Shown in pieces: positions 27,909 through 36,681 of a stretch of 64,000 nucleotides of DNA. Every line of letters starts with the position of its first letter. Position 1 is the stretch's first letter. The DNA lies in contig PMUP01000041.1 in NCBI GenBank assembly GCA_003166865.1, positions 98,916-162,915 of the forward strand. Direction: 5' to 3'. The notes beneath the pieces are model-generated. The model was not told the DNA's origin, did no database searches, and saw nothing but the letters and a program-made list of their open reading frames with translations. This stretch comes from Bryobacterales bacterium. Lineage in GTDB: Bacteria; Acidobacteriota; Terriglobia; Bryobacterales; Bryobacteraceae. Position numbers and translations under genes: made by a program.

Positions 27909-28936
27909 TACGGTATGATTGCGGTCTTCATGTGACCGTTGTGGCTCATCAAGTGCCGCATTACTTCCAGCAGGTTCGTCAGCGGTTCCACGCGATTGAC
28001 GAAGTCGTGCGCGGTGATCACGCCGCGGCTCACGAAATCCAGCGCTTTGCGGATGTGCGTGGGGGTGTGATGGAAACTCGCTTTGCAGGTAATTTCCGAA
28101 TAGTGCAGCCACTGGGTGTCCAGTTGAATGTAGCTGTCGTTGGAACAACCGCCGAAGAAATTGACCGTGCCCCCGCGTCGCAGGGATTTAGCGGCGGTCT
28201 CCCAAACTTCCGGATTGCCCACCGCCTCAATGGCGACGTCGGCTCCCCGGCCGCCGGTGAGTGCGCGGACTTTTTCCACGGTCTCGCCCGGGTCGCCGGA
28301 AATCACCAGCTCATCCGCGCCCATGGCCGAGGCGCGATCCAATTGCGTCTTGCGCCGGCCCAGCGCGATCACCCGCGCGCCGTATGCTTTGGCTAGCCGG
28401 ACGAACATCAGGCCGATGGGCCCCAAGCCGATCACGGCCACGGTGTCGCCGGCGCGCACCGGAGTCTCGTCAATCCCTCGCAGGACGCAGGCCAGCGGCT
28501 CAACCAGAGCAGCGTCCTGGTAAGTAACGTGGTCCGGCATCTCGTACATATTCCGCTCGACAATGCGGGACGGAATGCGAATATACTCCGCGTACGCGCC
28601 GTTATTGAAGAGCAAATCCTCGCAAAGATTCGGGCTGTCGCGCTTGCAATAGAAGCATTCCAGACAGGGCGCGGAATTCGCCGCGACCACGCGTTGCCCA
28701 ACTTTGAAGCCCCGCACTTTCTTACCAATCGCGACAATATCCCCGGCCAGTTCATGCCCGAACAGCGCCGGCGGAACGATCATGCGGGCGTGATAACCTC
28801 GCCGGAACACCTTAACGTCGGTCCCGCAGGTTAGCGCCGCTTGTACACGTACCAGTACGTCGCCATCTCCGATGCTTGGTACGGCCACAGACTCGATCTG
28901 CAAGTCTTCTTTGCCATACAGCACGGCGGCTTTCAT
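27908..28936 (-). CDS. Zinc-dependent MDR alcohol/polyol dehydrogenase (hopanoid operon, first copy)
   Basis: 342 residues of the medium-chain dehydrogenase superfamily. Catalytic zinc ligands are in ALTCGTDVKVF and FGHELAGDIV; the structural zinc loop is CLECFYCKRDSPNLC. The Rossmann motif is VIGLGPIGLMFVRLAK. ATG 28936 is chosen because GTGGAG lies about seven bases upstream; the frame also allows ATG 28972, which overlaps the upstream stop. It is embedded between hpnG and hpnC with coupled junctions, so it is expressed with the hopanoid genes. Possible roles are oxidation or reduction of a hopanoid side-chain intermediate, but no substrate is known. Confidence 0.85.
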   Translation of the reverse strand: MKAAVLYGKEDLQIESVAVPSIGDGDVLVRVQAALTCGTDVKVFRRGYHARMIVPPALFGHELAGDIVAIGKKVRGFKVGQRVVAANSAPCLECFYCKRDSPNLCEDLLFNNGAYAEYIRIPSRIVERNMYEMPDHVTYQDAALVEPLACVLRGIDETPVRAGDTVAVIGLGPIGLMFVRLAKAYGARVIALGRRKTQLDRASAMGADELVISGDPGETVEKVRALTGGRGADVAIEAVGNPEVWETAAKSLRRGGTVNFFGGCSNDSYIQLDTQWLHYSEITCKASFHHTPTHIRKALDFVSRGVITAHDFVNRVEPLTNLLEVMRHLMSHNGHMKTAIIP

Positions 28937-28968
28937 TTGCTTCTCCACTAAGACCACGGCTCTCCCAT

Positions 28969-30078
28969 TCAAGACAACCTCTGGGGCTGCACTATAATTT
29001 TCAACGATTTAGGCTCCGGATGCAACGCCAGTTCGATTCCATTCCGGATCTCGTTGAGCGCAAAGCGGTGCGATATCAAGTCCTCTACCGGCAGTGCGCC
29101 GCTGAAAACCAGGTCAGCGGACTGCTTCTGAAGATCGACTGAGGCGCTGTAGGAGCCAAAAATGGCGCGCTCTCCCACGCAGATGTCGGCGCCGGACAGC
29201 TCCACGCGCTCCTGATGCGAAGTTTGGGCGAAGAGCAGAATCCGGCTGCCCGGCCGAGAATACCGGACGGCTTGCTCCACGATTCCGGGCGCGGACGCGG
29301 CCACGATCACCGCATCGGCCCCGCGGCCGCCAGTCATTTCCATGATCCGTTCCCCCAGCCCCGGATCGCGCGGATCCAGGGCCGCGGCCGCACCAAAGCG
29401 CAGGGCCAACTCCCGCCGGTAAGGCATGCTGTCGGTAACCACCATGGTAGCGCCGGAGCGGCGGGCTAGCATCGTGAACAGCAGACCGATCGGCCCTTGG
29501 CCCAGGATAACCACCACGTCCTCGGGTTGGGGGTCTAACTGGACCACGCCCTTCAGGCAGGTGTTCACCGGCTCGACAAAGCAAGCGCGATCATACGAGA
29601 CGCCGTCCGGGATCTTTTCCACCCCACGCCGGGCGATCCAATCCATGACGCGCACATATTGCGAGAAGCCTCCGCCGGCTGGCTCGTACCCCGCCGTTAC
29701 GCCAACTTTCTTGTAGACCGGGCATTGCGCGTACAGCTTGTGGCAGCAATAGAAGCATTCACGGCACGGGATGTGATGAAAGACGATCACCCGATCGCCG
29801 GCTGAGAATCCACGCACACCAGCGCCGGTCGAGGCCACCACCCCCGCGGTCTCATGGCCAAAGATTCTCGGGGGCGCAAGCAGGTTGTATTCAATCTTCT
29901 TGAGATCGGTATGGCAGATGCCGCAGCTTTCCACTTGAATCAGGAGTTCGCCCGGCCCGATGGCAGGCGTCGGAACCTGCTCCACGGACACTCTGCTGTC
30001 GCCTGTGTAAACCGCGGCTCGCATCGTGGGGAGCACGGGGGCGGGCGCGGCGACTACATCAGAATCGAGCGTCGGCAA
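28969..30078 (-). CDS. Zinc-dependent MDR alcohol/polyol dehydrogenase (hopanoid operon, second copy)
   Basis: 369 residues. Zinc ligands are in VESCGICHTDLKKI and FGHETAGVV, the structural zinc loop CRECFYCCHKLYAQC, and the NAD(P)-binding motif ILGQGPIGLLFTMLAR. Start is TTG 30078, supported by GGGAG six bases upstream, and overlaps the hpnG 3' end by 20 bases. It is a divergent paralogue of the next gene: the two have the same domain plan but limited identity by eye. Two consecutive MDR genes inside a hopanoid operon suggest sequential redox steps on one intermediate; this is inference. Confidence 0.85.
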   Translation of the reverse strand: MPTLDSDVVAAPAPVLPTMRAAVYTGDSRVSVEQVPTPAIGPGELLIQVESCGICHTDLKKIEYNLLAPPRIFGHETAGVVASTGAGVRGFSAGDRVIVFHHIPCRECFYCCHKLYAQCPVYKKVGVTAGYEPAGGGFSQYVRVMDWIARRGVEKIPDGVSYDRACFVEPVNTCLKGVVQLDPQPEDVVVILGQGPIGLLFTMLARRSGATMVVTDSMPYRRELALRFGAAAALDPRDPGLGERIMEMTGGRGADAVIVAASAPGIVEQAVRYSRPGSRILLFAQTSHQERVELSGADICVGERAIFGSYSASVDLQKQSADLVFSGALPVEDLISHRFALNEIRNGIELALHPEPKSLKIIVQPQRLS

Positions 30079-30742
30079 GAAAATCTCCCAGCGCCTGAGC
30101 GGCGCGCTTCGTTCTCTTATTCAATTTAATCAGTTCTGGAAACACCGCGAGAGGTCTCCGCATAGCGGCCGCAAAAATCCTGGCGCGGCTAAAGCGCCCG
30201 TCCAAACGCCTCATTTGATTAAACTCCAGCGGAAAAGTTTCATCGCAGGTGTCGGTCACTACGCGGACGGCATAAAACGGAACCTTCCACTCGCGGGCGC
30301 GCATAGCCACGGCAGCCGCCTCCATCTCCACGGCATCCGCACCCGACTTGCCAAGTTCAGTTTTTTCGGCGGCGGTGGATACTACGCGGTCCATGGAAAG
30401 CAATTTCCCGGTTTTGAAAGACTTCTGACTGGCTGGCGCGAGCGCCGGCGCAACTCCTACCACTTCGGTGGCGACAAAAATGTCACAGGCGTGGAGTGAA
30501 GGCTGCAACCCTCCACAAAATCCGATGCTGATTAAGCCATCCATGCCTTGGTGCTCTCTCACTACGTCCACCGCGGACCCGGCCAGTTTCGGTCCCGGAC
30601 CGTTCGCCACCATCACCACCCGGACCCCATTCAACCGTCCCACCCGGGCGAAATCCAGCGGCCAATCGACTCGCGCGACCTCTTCAACATGACCGAGCAA
30701 GCCTTCCAGCTCGCGGCGCTCCGACGCTACAAATACGAGCAA
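30059..30742 (-). CDS. hpnG: Hopanoid-associated nucleoside phosphorylase (HpnG)
   Basis: 227 residues with the nucleoside phosphorylase fold: LISIGFCGGLQPSL corresponds to the phosphate/base-binding glycine region and DAVEMEAAAVAMRA to the ribose-binding Met-Glu motif of the MTA/SAH nucleosidase superfamily. HpnG removes adenine from adenosylhopane to give ribosylhopane. Start is a TTG at 30742, which has only a weak ribosome-binding site, 15 bases after the hpnA stop. HpnH, which makes adenosylhopane, is not encoded in the window, so it must be elsewhere for this step to work. Confidence 0.85.
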   Translation of the reverse strand: MLVFVASERRELEGLLGHVEEVARVDWPLDFARVGRLNGVRVVMVANGPGPKLAGSAVDVVREHQGMDGLISIGFCGGLQPSLHACDIFVATEVVGVAPALAPASQKSFKTGKLLSMDRVVSTAAEKTELGKSGADAVEMEAAAVAMRAREWKVPFYAVRVVTDTCDETFPLEFNQMRRLDGRFSRARIFAAAMRRPLAVFPELIKLNKRTKRAAQALGDFLADARF

Positions 30743-30757
30743 TTACACGTAACCCGG

Positions 30758-31732
30758 CTATACATAACCATTGCTGCGAAACCAATCGACCGCGCGTTTC
30801 AGCGCGCCATCGACGGGCCGCGGATTGAATCCCAGATCGCGCTTCGCTTTGTCGAGCGAAACGAACATTTTCTTGCGTGCCATCTTCACCGCGTCGATCG
30901 GCGCCCGCGGCTCATGGCCGGTCAGGTTGGCCCAGCCGGTGCTCGCCAGGCCCGCGGCGTACGCCACCGCATACGGAATGCGCCAGCGCGGAGCTTTTCC
31001 TCCGCTGATGGCCGCCAGACGCGTCAGGATCTGCTGCAGCGTCAGATTCTCGCACCCCAGGATATAGCGCTCTCCGCTCTTACCGCGCTCGCAGGCGAGC
31101 AAATGGCCTTCCGCTGTGTCTTCTACATCCACCAGGTTCAATCCAGTGTCGACGAATGCCGGCAAATCGCCCTTGAGGTAATCGACGACAATCTTTCCCG
31201 TTGGCGTCGGCTTGAAGTCGTGATCGCCGACCGGCGCCGTGGGATTCACAATCACCACGGGAAGGCCGGCGCGCGCAAATTCCATGGCGACTTGTTCGGC
31301 TTGAAACTTCGATCGCTTATACGCGCCCGCCATTTCTTCCAGATGAACCTCGCTGTCCTCGTCGCCGGCCCGGTCCGCCGGCATGCCAATGCAACCCACC
31401 GTGCTGGTATAAACCACGCGCTCAACGCCCGCATCGCGCGCGGCCGTCAACAGATTCCGCGTGCCTTCCACGTTGGAGCGATAAAGCTCGGAGGGATCCT
31501 TGGCCCACAGACGATAGTCCGCCGCGACGTGATAGACCACGGCGCAGCCTGCGACAGCGCGTTCCAGCGATTCAGGATCGCGCAGGTCGCCCAAGACCAC
31601 TTCCCCGTCCAGCTCCCGCACTCTGCTCGTGTTTCTTACCAAGGCCCGCACTCTCTCCCCGCGTGCAAGCAATTTTTTGGCGACGTGCCACCCCAGGAAA
31701 CCGGTCGCCCCCGTTACCAGCGTCGGCCTCAC
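30758..31732 (-). CDS. hpnA: Hopanoid-associated sugar epimerase (HpnA)
   Basis: 324 residues of the extended short-chain dehydrogenase family. It opens with TLVTGATGFLGWHVAKKLL (NAD-binding TGxxGxxG). The active site is in YTSTVGC and YKRSKFQAE (Tyr-x3-Lys variant). NPTAPVGDHDFKPTPTGK is strongly conserved in HpnA. The start is GTG 31732, four bases after the shc stop. The exact reaction of HpnA is not settled in the literature; it is consistently linked to hopanoid clusters. Confidence 0.9.
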   Translation of the reverse strand: MRPTLVTGATGFLGWHVAKKLLARGERVRALVRNTSRVRELDGEVVLGDLRDPESLERAVAGCAVVYHVAADYRLWAKDPSELYRSNVEGTRNLLTAARDAGVERVVYTSTVGCIGMPADRAGDEDSEVHLEEMAGAYKRSKFQAEQVAMEFARAGLPVVIVNPTAPVGDHDFKPTPTGKIVVDYLKGDLPAFVDTGLNLVDVEDTAEGHLLACERGKSGERYILGCENLTLQQILTRLAAISGGKAPRWRIPYAVAYAAGLASTGWANLTGHEPRAPIDAVKMARKKMFVSLDKAKRDLGFNPRPVDGALKRAVDWFRSNGYV

Positions 31733-31736
31733 ACCA

Positions 31737-33680
31737 TCAATGTCCGTTCGATCCGGACTTGATCTTTAGAAATGCGTTCAGCGCCAGTAGCGGGAACGCA
31801 TTCCGGTACAAGTGGTAACACAGGTAGAAGACCTGGGGAAATCCGGTTCCCGTGGCCAGCTCTTCGTCCCACGTTCCATCGTTCTTTTGCGTTCGAATCA
31901 AATATTCAATGCCGTCGTGCAAGCTGGAGCTGGTGGTGTCGCCACCCGCCAGCAGCGCGAGAACCGCCCAGGCCGTCTGCGAAGGAGTGCTGCCCGCGGC
32001 CACGAAACTTTTCCGCCGGTAGCTCTCGCAACTCTCGCCCCATCCGCCGTCAAAATTTTGAATGGAGCGTACCCACTCCAAGCCCCGCTGGACGTAGGCT
32101 TCGCGGTCGCTCACGCCGGCCGCCGCTAATCCACGCAAGGCAAGAAACGTGCCGTAGACGTAATCGACGCCCCAGCGTCCGTACCAGCTCCCGTCTTCTT
32201 CTTGGGCGCGAATCAAATATTGCACGCCCTTCTCGACTCCCTGATGCGAGCGATTGTATCCGTGAGCGCACAAGGCCTCGAGCACGCGCCCGGTAATGTC
32301 CGGACAGGTCGGATCGAGCATGGCGTTGTGATCGGCAAACGGAACGAAGCTCAGCGGCCGCCAATCGTTATCCACGTCGAACGCCGCCCAGCCACCGTCT
32401 TTGGACTGCATGTCGAACAGCCATCGAATGGCGCGATGTTCGGAGGCTTGCTGGTCTTCCGATCGTGACGCGCTAGACCGGTTCAGGGCCAGCAGCACCA
32501 TGGCGGTATCGTCGATGTCCGGATAGAATTCATTGGCGAACTCGAAATACCAGCCCGATGGCTCCGTCTTCGGACGTTTGACGGACCAGTCGCCTTTGCG
32601 GCGCACTTCCTTGGTCAACAGCCAATCCGCCGAGCGGCGCAGCGCATCGTGCGGCGGTTCGGGGGCCTCGCCCAACGCGAAGGCGGCAATCGCGGTATCC
32701 CAAACCACCGAGAAGCACGGCTGGAAGAAGAAGCGCTCGCCGTCATTCACCATCAACCGGTCGAACTGCCGTTGCGCTTCCAAACGCTCCGGAGAATCGG
32801 GCGGATAGCCCAGCAGATCCAGCGCCATGATCACGTACATCATGGGCGGATAAATCGCAGCGACACCATCCGTGTGTTGCGTGTGCTCCAGCATCCATTG
32901 CCCGGCCTTGCGAATGGCGCGCTGGCGGAGGGACTTGGAGCCATATTTTTCCCAGAGCTTCAGAAAAATGTCGAGCCGCAGGAAAACATTGCGCCAGGTG
33001 AAACTTGCCCGATCCGGCAAAAAGCCCATGTTCCCGTCGGCGGCTTTCCCATCCGCGATGAACAACTCCTTGAGATCGAAGCCCGCGGGAACCGGACGCC
33101 GCGGGTTGAAGGCGTGCACTATCGCCAGCGGAATTACGATCGCGCGCGTCCAGGACGACATTTCGTAGATGAAGTTGCGGAACAGCACCATCTCTGGAGG
33201 AATCGACGGCGCTTGATCGCGCGGAAACAGATCGAACAGACTCAGGTTGACCTTCACGTAGCTGTTGGCGGCCTGGATGCCGCCCAGCGCGAGGATTCGT
33301 TCCCGCGCCCGCGCCAGCCGCAGATCGTTATAGTCGAGACCGGCCAGCTTCAAGGCAAAATACGCCTTCACCGTCGCGCTAAGATCCGTGGGCCCCTTCG
33401 GATAAATGTTGAAGCCGCCATCCGGCAATTGCCGCTGGAGAATCGATTGCACGGCCTTATCGAGCAACGGGCGCGTGGGCGGATTCCAAACGCCATTCTC
33501 CGGCGGATGCAGCCAGAGCTGCAAAAGGATGTAATCGGATTCGAGCGTGGTGTCGGCGGTGAGCAATACCCGCCAGTAACCCGCCTGGTCTTGTGTACGC
33601 GCGAAATACTCGGTGGTTTTGCGCGTGGCTTGCGAAGCCCCATCTACAAGTGCGCCGGCAACTTGCAACTTCGGGGTCAT
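31737..33680 (-). CDS. shc: Squalene-hopene cyclase
   Basis: 647 residues, full length. The catalytic DxDD motif is DIDD at 388-391 in FYPDIDDTAMVLLAL, which protonates squalene. Several QW repeats are visible (QDQAGYW, QSKDGGWAAFD, QEEDGSWYGRWG, QNFDGGWGE, QKNDGTWDE). The WFCR/GERFFFQPC-type region and VDYVYGTFLALRGL also match. Peripheral membrane enzyme that cyclises squalene to hopene/diplopterol. The stop of ispH upstream overlaps its start by four bases, linking isoprenoid supply to hopanoid synthesis. Confidence 0.97.
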   Translation of the reverse strand: MTPKLQVAGALVDGASQATRKTTEYFARTQDQAGYWRVLLTADTTLESDYILLQLWLHPPENGVWNPPTRPLLDKAVQSILQRQLPDGGFNIYPKGPTDLSATVKAYFALKLAGLDYNDLRLARARERILALGGIQAANSYVKVNLSLFDLFPRDQAPSIPPEMVLFRNFIYEMSSWTRAIVIPLAIVHAFNPRRPVPAGFDLKELFIADGKAADGNMGFLPDRASFTWRNVFLRLDIFLKLWEKYGSKSLRQRAIRKAGQWMLEHTQHTDGVAAIYPPMMYVIMALDLLGYPPDSPERLEAQRQFDRLMVNDGERFFFQPCFSVVWDTAIAAFALGEAPEPPHDALRRSADWLLTKEVRRKGDWSVKRPKTEPSGWYFEFANEFYPDIDDTAMVLLALNRSSASRSEDQQASEHRAIRWLFDMQSKDGGWAAFDVDNDWRPLSFVPFADHNAMLDPTCPDITGRVLEALCAHGYNRSHQGVEKGVQYLIRAQEEDGSWYGRWGVDYVYGTFLALRGLAAAGVSDREAYVQRGLEWVRSIQNFDGGWGESCESYRRKSFVAAGSTPSQTAWAVLALLAGGDTTSSSLHDGIEYLIRTQKNDGTWDEELATGTGFPQVFYLCYHLYRNAFPLLALNAFLKIKSGSNGH

Positions 33681-34639
33681 ACGGAAGCGATGGTAGTCAG
33701 CTTTAGCGCCGATCGCTCCAGGTCCGCCGGAAGATGGAAACGTACATCTTCTTCCTTCAGTTCCATCTCTTCCATGTAATCAAAAGCAAACTTTGTCTCA
33801 AGCGATTGGATTAGTTCCTGCACCAGATTTTCCGGAGCCGATGCGCCGGCGGTAACCGCCACCGTCCTCGCGCCATCCAGCCACGCCGGATTCACTTCCG
33901 TGCTGTCGTCCACCAGATAGGCTGGAACGCCTTCGTTCTGGCAAACTTCTACTAAACGGCGCGAATTCGAGCTGTTCTGCGAACCTACCACCAGCAGCAC
34001 ATCCGTCAGTGGCACAACAGCTTTGACGCCCAACTGCCGGTTTTCGGTTGCATAGCAAATGTCCTGGGTTTTCGGACCCTTGATGGCCGGGAAGCGCTCC
34101 TGCAAGCGCGCCACGATGTCCTTGGTTTCGTCCAGGCTGAGCGTGGTTTGCGTGAGATACGAGATCTTGGACGGATCTTTCACCTGCAGCCGGTCGACAT
34201 CGGCCACCGACGAAACCAGAATCGTGAATTGCGGCGCCTCGCCCAACGTTCCGATCACCTCGTCGTGCCCGGCATGGCCGATCAGCACGATGGTGTAATC
34301 CTGGCGCGCAAACTTCACCGCTTCCAGATGGACCTTGGTGACCAGCGGGCAGGTGGCGTCGATCACTTCGAGCTTGCGCTCCTTGGCCTCCTGCCGCACC
34401 GCCGGAGACACGCCGTGCGCACTGAAGATCACGCGCGCGCCCTCAGGCACTTCGCTTAGTTCTTCGACAAAAATCGCGCCGGCCTGCCTAAGCTCATCCA
34501 CCACGTGGCGGTTGTGGACGATCTCTTTACGAACATATACAGGCGCGCCATACAGGTTGAGAACGATCTTCACCACATCGATCGCCCGAACCACTCCGGC
34601 ACAAAAACCACGCGGGCGCAGGAGGATGATCTTCTTCAT
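33677..34639 (-). CDS. ispH: 4-hydroxy-3-methylbut-2-enyl diphosphate reductase
   Basis: 320 residues from ATG 34639, where the family sequence begins (MKKIILLRPRGFCAGV); the frame also has an ATG at 34666. Iron-sulfur ligand cysteines are in RGFCAGVVRA, DATCPLVTK and, near residue 200, DICYATENRQ. VGSQNSSNSRRLVEVC and the TAGASAPENLVQE segment are also diagnostic. IspH makes IPP and DMAPP in the last step of the MEP pathway. It is the first gene of the hopanoid operon and coupled to shc by a four-base overlap. Confidence 0.96.
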   Translation of the reverse strand: MKKIILLRPRGFCAGVVRAIDVVKIVLNLYGAPVYVRKEIVHNRHVVDELRQAGAIFVEELSEVPEGARVIFSAHGVSPAVRQEAKERKLEVIDATCPLVTKVHLEAVKFARQDYTIVLIGHAGHDEVIGTLGEAPQFTILVSSVADVDRLQVKDPSKISYLTQTTLSLDETKDIVARLQERFPAIKGPKTQDICYATENRQLGVKAVVPLTDVLLVVGSQNSSNSRRLVEVCQNEGVPAYLVDDSTEVNPAWLDGARTVAVTAGASAPENLVQELIQSLETKFAFDYMEEMELKEEDVRFHLPADLERSALKLTTIASV

Positions 34640-34673
34640 GGGACTGGCAGTGTGGGCTTCGGCCATCGGCCAT

Positions 34674-34702
34674 ATTATAACAGCGGATCGGGCTGTACGA
34701 AA
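34674..34702 (-). promoter_or_regulatory. Putative promoter of the ispH-hopanoid operon
   Basis: A perfect TATAAT lies on the minus strand at 34679-34674, preceded by a TG. A weak -35 candidate (TTTCGT, 34702-34697) sits 17 bases further upstream. Transcription would begin at about 34667, giving a leader of about 28 bases to the ATG at 34639 or an essentially leaderless message from ATG 34666. Supported only by motif and position. Confidence 0.45.
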
Positions 34703-34779
34703 ATGGTTACGCTTTATTAATCAAATGTTAACAGACGTACACGTATCGACGCTTGAACCCGTCAACCCCTTATTGCAAC

Positions 34780-36681
34780 ATGAGATCTCTCGCTCTATGG
34801 GTCGCACTTTCCGCGTTCTCGGCAATGGCGGAAGCGCAAACTGTCATTAACCTCGTCACCGACGCCGCCAGCTACGCTCCTCGAGTTGCGCCTGGCGCGC
34901 TAGCCTCCATTTTCGGATCGAATCTGGCCGACTCCACTCAGTCGGCGACCACATTTCCACTTCCCAAAAGCATGGCGGGAGCGACGGTTTACGTCAATTC
35001 ATCGGCCGTGCCCCTGTTGTATGTCAGCGAGACTCAGATCAACTTCCAAGTGCCCAGCAACGTCGCCGCCGGAACCGCCAGCCTCTATGTCAACCGCGAT
35101 GGCGGAACAAGCGCGCCGTTCAATTTCACGGTTGTTACCAGCGCGCCTGGCATTTTTCAGGACAGCAGCAATCACGCAGTGGCGCAAAACTTGGTCAACG
35201 ACTCCTACTCCACGAACTCCGACAGCAACCCGGTGCCGTCCGGCGCCGTTTTAGTAGTCTATTTCAGCGGCGTTGGCGCGGTGAATCACCCCGCTCCCGA
35301 TGGCAGCCCCGCTCCGGTTTCGCCGGTCGCCACCGCCACCGCAACCGCGACGGCCACCATCGGCGGGGTCAGCGCAACCGTGGATTTTGCGGGACTGACG
35401 GCCGGATTCGCGGGCCTCGCACAGGCTGACATCGTAGTGCCCTCGCTCGGAACGGGCGATTATCCGCTGGTGCTCAACATCGGCGGATACTTGAGCTCCT
35501 CGGCGCTGGTGTCGGTGTCTGGATCGGGATCGGCGCCACCCACCTACCTGACACTGGTCGGCCAGGTGACTTTCCTCGGCGGCGCTACCAACAGTGTCCA
35601 GATCTATGGAGACACAACCTATGTTTGCGGGCCCAATAACATCAACGTCATCGACACCAGCGCCGTGAGCGATCCGATTTATGACGGTGAATTCGGGGAT
35701 GCGCAGCTCGCGGGCAACGGCGGCAATTGCGTTCTAAACACCGCCACCTCCGAGCCGATTCTCGTGGATATCGTGGGGCCAGGCAGCTCGCCGACCTTCG
35801 CTGTATATAGCCTGGAAGATCCCACCGATCCCGTACTGCTGTCGCAGGAGCCTACCGGCACGGGCATCTATACGTTCCTGACCAATCTCAGCTTTGTTGG
35901 AACTATAGGTTTCGCCAGCACCAGTTGGTACACCACCAGCGGGACCTCCATCACCGCGCAATATGGAAACTTCCTTGCGTACGACTTCGCCACTTTGTTT
36001 CCTGAACTCATTTCGGTGCTCTCGAGCGGGCCTGGGTCGGGTGGTCTCAACGTCATGCCAAACGCGCTCGCGTTACAACCCGGCAACTACCCGAACACCG
36101 CGTATATCACCACCACGACGGCCACCGGAGCCAGCAGCAGCGGTCAGGCTGAACTGGACGTCGTCAATATCAGCAATCCGTCAAGCATGCAAGGCATAGA
36201 GGGCGTCCTGGTCTCCAACGCCGCCATATTCACAGGATTCGGCTACGATGAGGACCTTTTGCTGGTGACGGGAAATACCGCCGGCTTTCGCAATCCGGGT
36301 GTGCCGAACTTCAGTATCGATGGCAATCTCACGCTCTCCACGATGAACATCAGCAACGTGGACGCTCCTGTGGGTATCGCGAACCTGACCACCCAAATCC
36401 CGACCACCGGCACGTATGTCGTGCAACCCTTTGGCCCCGTCGTCTCGAATGTATTCGCGATCGTCAATAATCCGCCGGCCAGCGATCCCGGCGGTCCGAG
36501 CAGCCTCTGGATTGTCGATGCCAGCACGCCCAGTTCGCCCGTGTTATATCCATTTGTCACCCAGTTCGGCATGACCGATGTTGGCGCCGCGATTCTCGAA
36601 ACCTCCTCTGGTGGCTATATCGGCTATCTGCTGGTGCCGAACGTGAATGGGCTAGCGATCTACTCGATTCAATCGCCCTGA
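34780..36681 (+). CDS. Secreted protein with N-terminal Solibacter-type (TIGR03437-like) domain
   Basis: 633 residues from ATG 34780 (a TTG at 34753 is also in frame). A signal peptide (SLALWVALSAFSAMAEAQ) is followed by a ~230-residue domain with the wording typical of this family: VTDAASYAPRVAPGALASIF, VYVNSSAVPLLYVSETQINF, VPSNVAAGTASLYVNRDGG and VYFSGVGAV. These immunoglobulin-like domains are highly expanded in Solibacter relatives, usually at the C-terminus; here it is N-terminal. The C-terminal ~380 residues show beta-propeller-like repeats (VNVIDTSAVSDP, LDVVNISNPS, LSTMNISNVDAPVGIA, LWIVDASTPSSPV), reminiscent of LVIVD-repeat proteins. Likely surface or secreted, function unknown. 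Its last 30 bases overlap the convergent waaA-lpxK gene. Confidence 0.8.
   Translation: MRSLALWVALSAFSAMAEAQTVINLVTDAASYAPRVAPGALASIFGSNLADSTQSATTFPLPKSMAGATVYVNSSAVPLLYVSETQINFQVPSNVAAGTASLYVNRDGGTSAPFNFTVVTSAPGIFQDSSNHAVAQNLVNDSYSTNSDSNPVPSGAVLVVYFSGVGAVNHPAPDGSPAPVSPVATATATATATIGGVSATVDFAGLTAGFAGLAQADIVVPSLGTGDYPLVLNIGGYLSSSALVSVSGSGSAPPTYLTLVGQVTFLGGATNSVQIYGDTTYVCGPNNINVIDTSAVSDPIYDGEFGDAQLAGNGGNCVLNTATSEPILVDIVGPGSSPTFAVYSLEDPTDPVLLSQEPTGTGIYTFLTNLSFVGTIGFASTSWYTTSGTSITAQYGNFLAYDFATLFPELISVLSSGPGSGGLNVMPNALALQPGNYPNTAYITTTTATGASSSGQAELDVVNISNPSSMQGIEGVLVSNAAIFTGFGYDEDLLLVTGNTAGFRNPGVPNFSIDGNLTLSTMNISNVDAPVGIANLTTQIPTTGTYVVQPFGPVVSNVFAIVNNPPASDPGGPSSLWIVDASTPSSPVLYPFVTQFGMTDVGAAILETSSGGYIGYLLVPNVNGLAIYSIQSP

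Noticed and set aside
30548..31762. 404-codon open frame on the plus strand
   Set aside because: Antisense to hpnA and hpnG, both with conserved motifs; its product has no recognisable domain.
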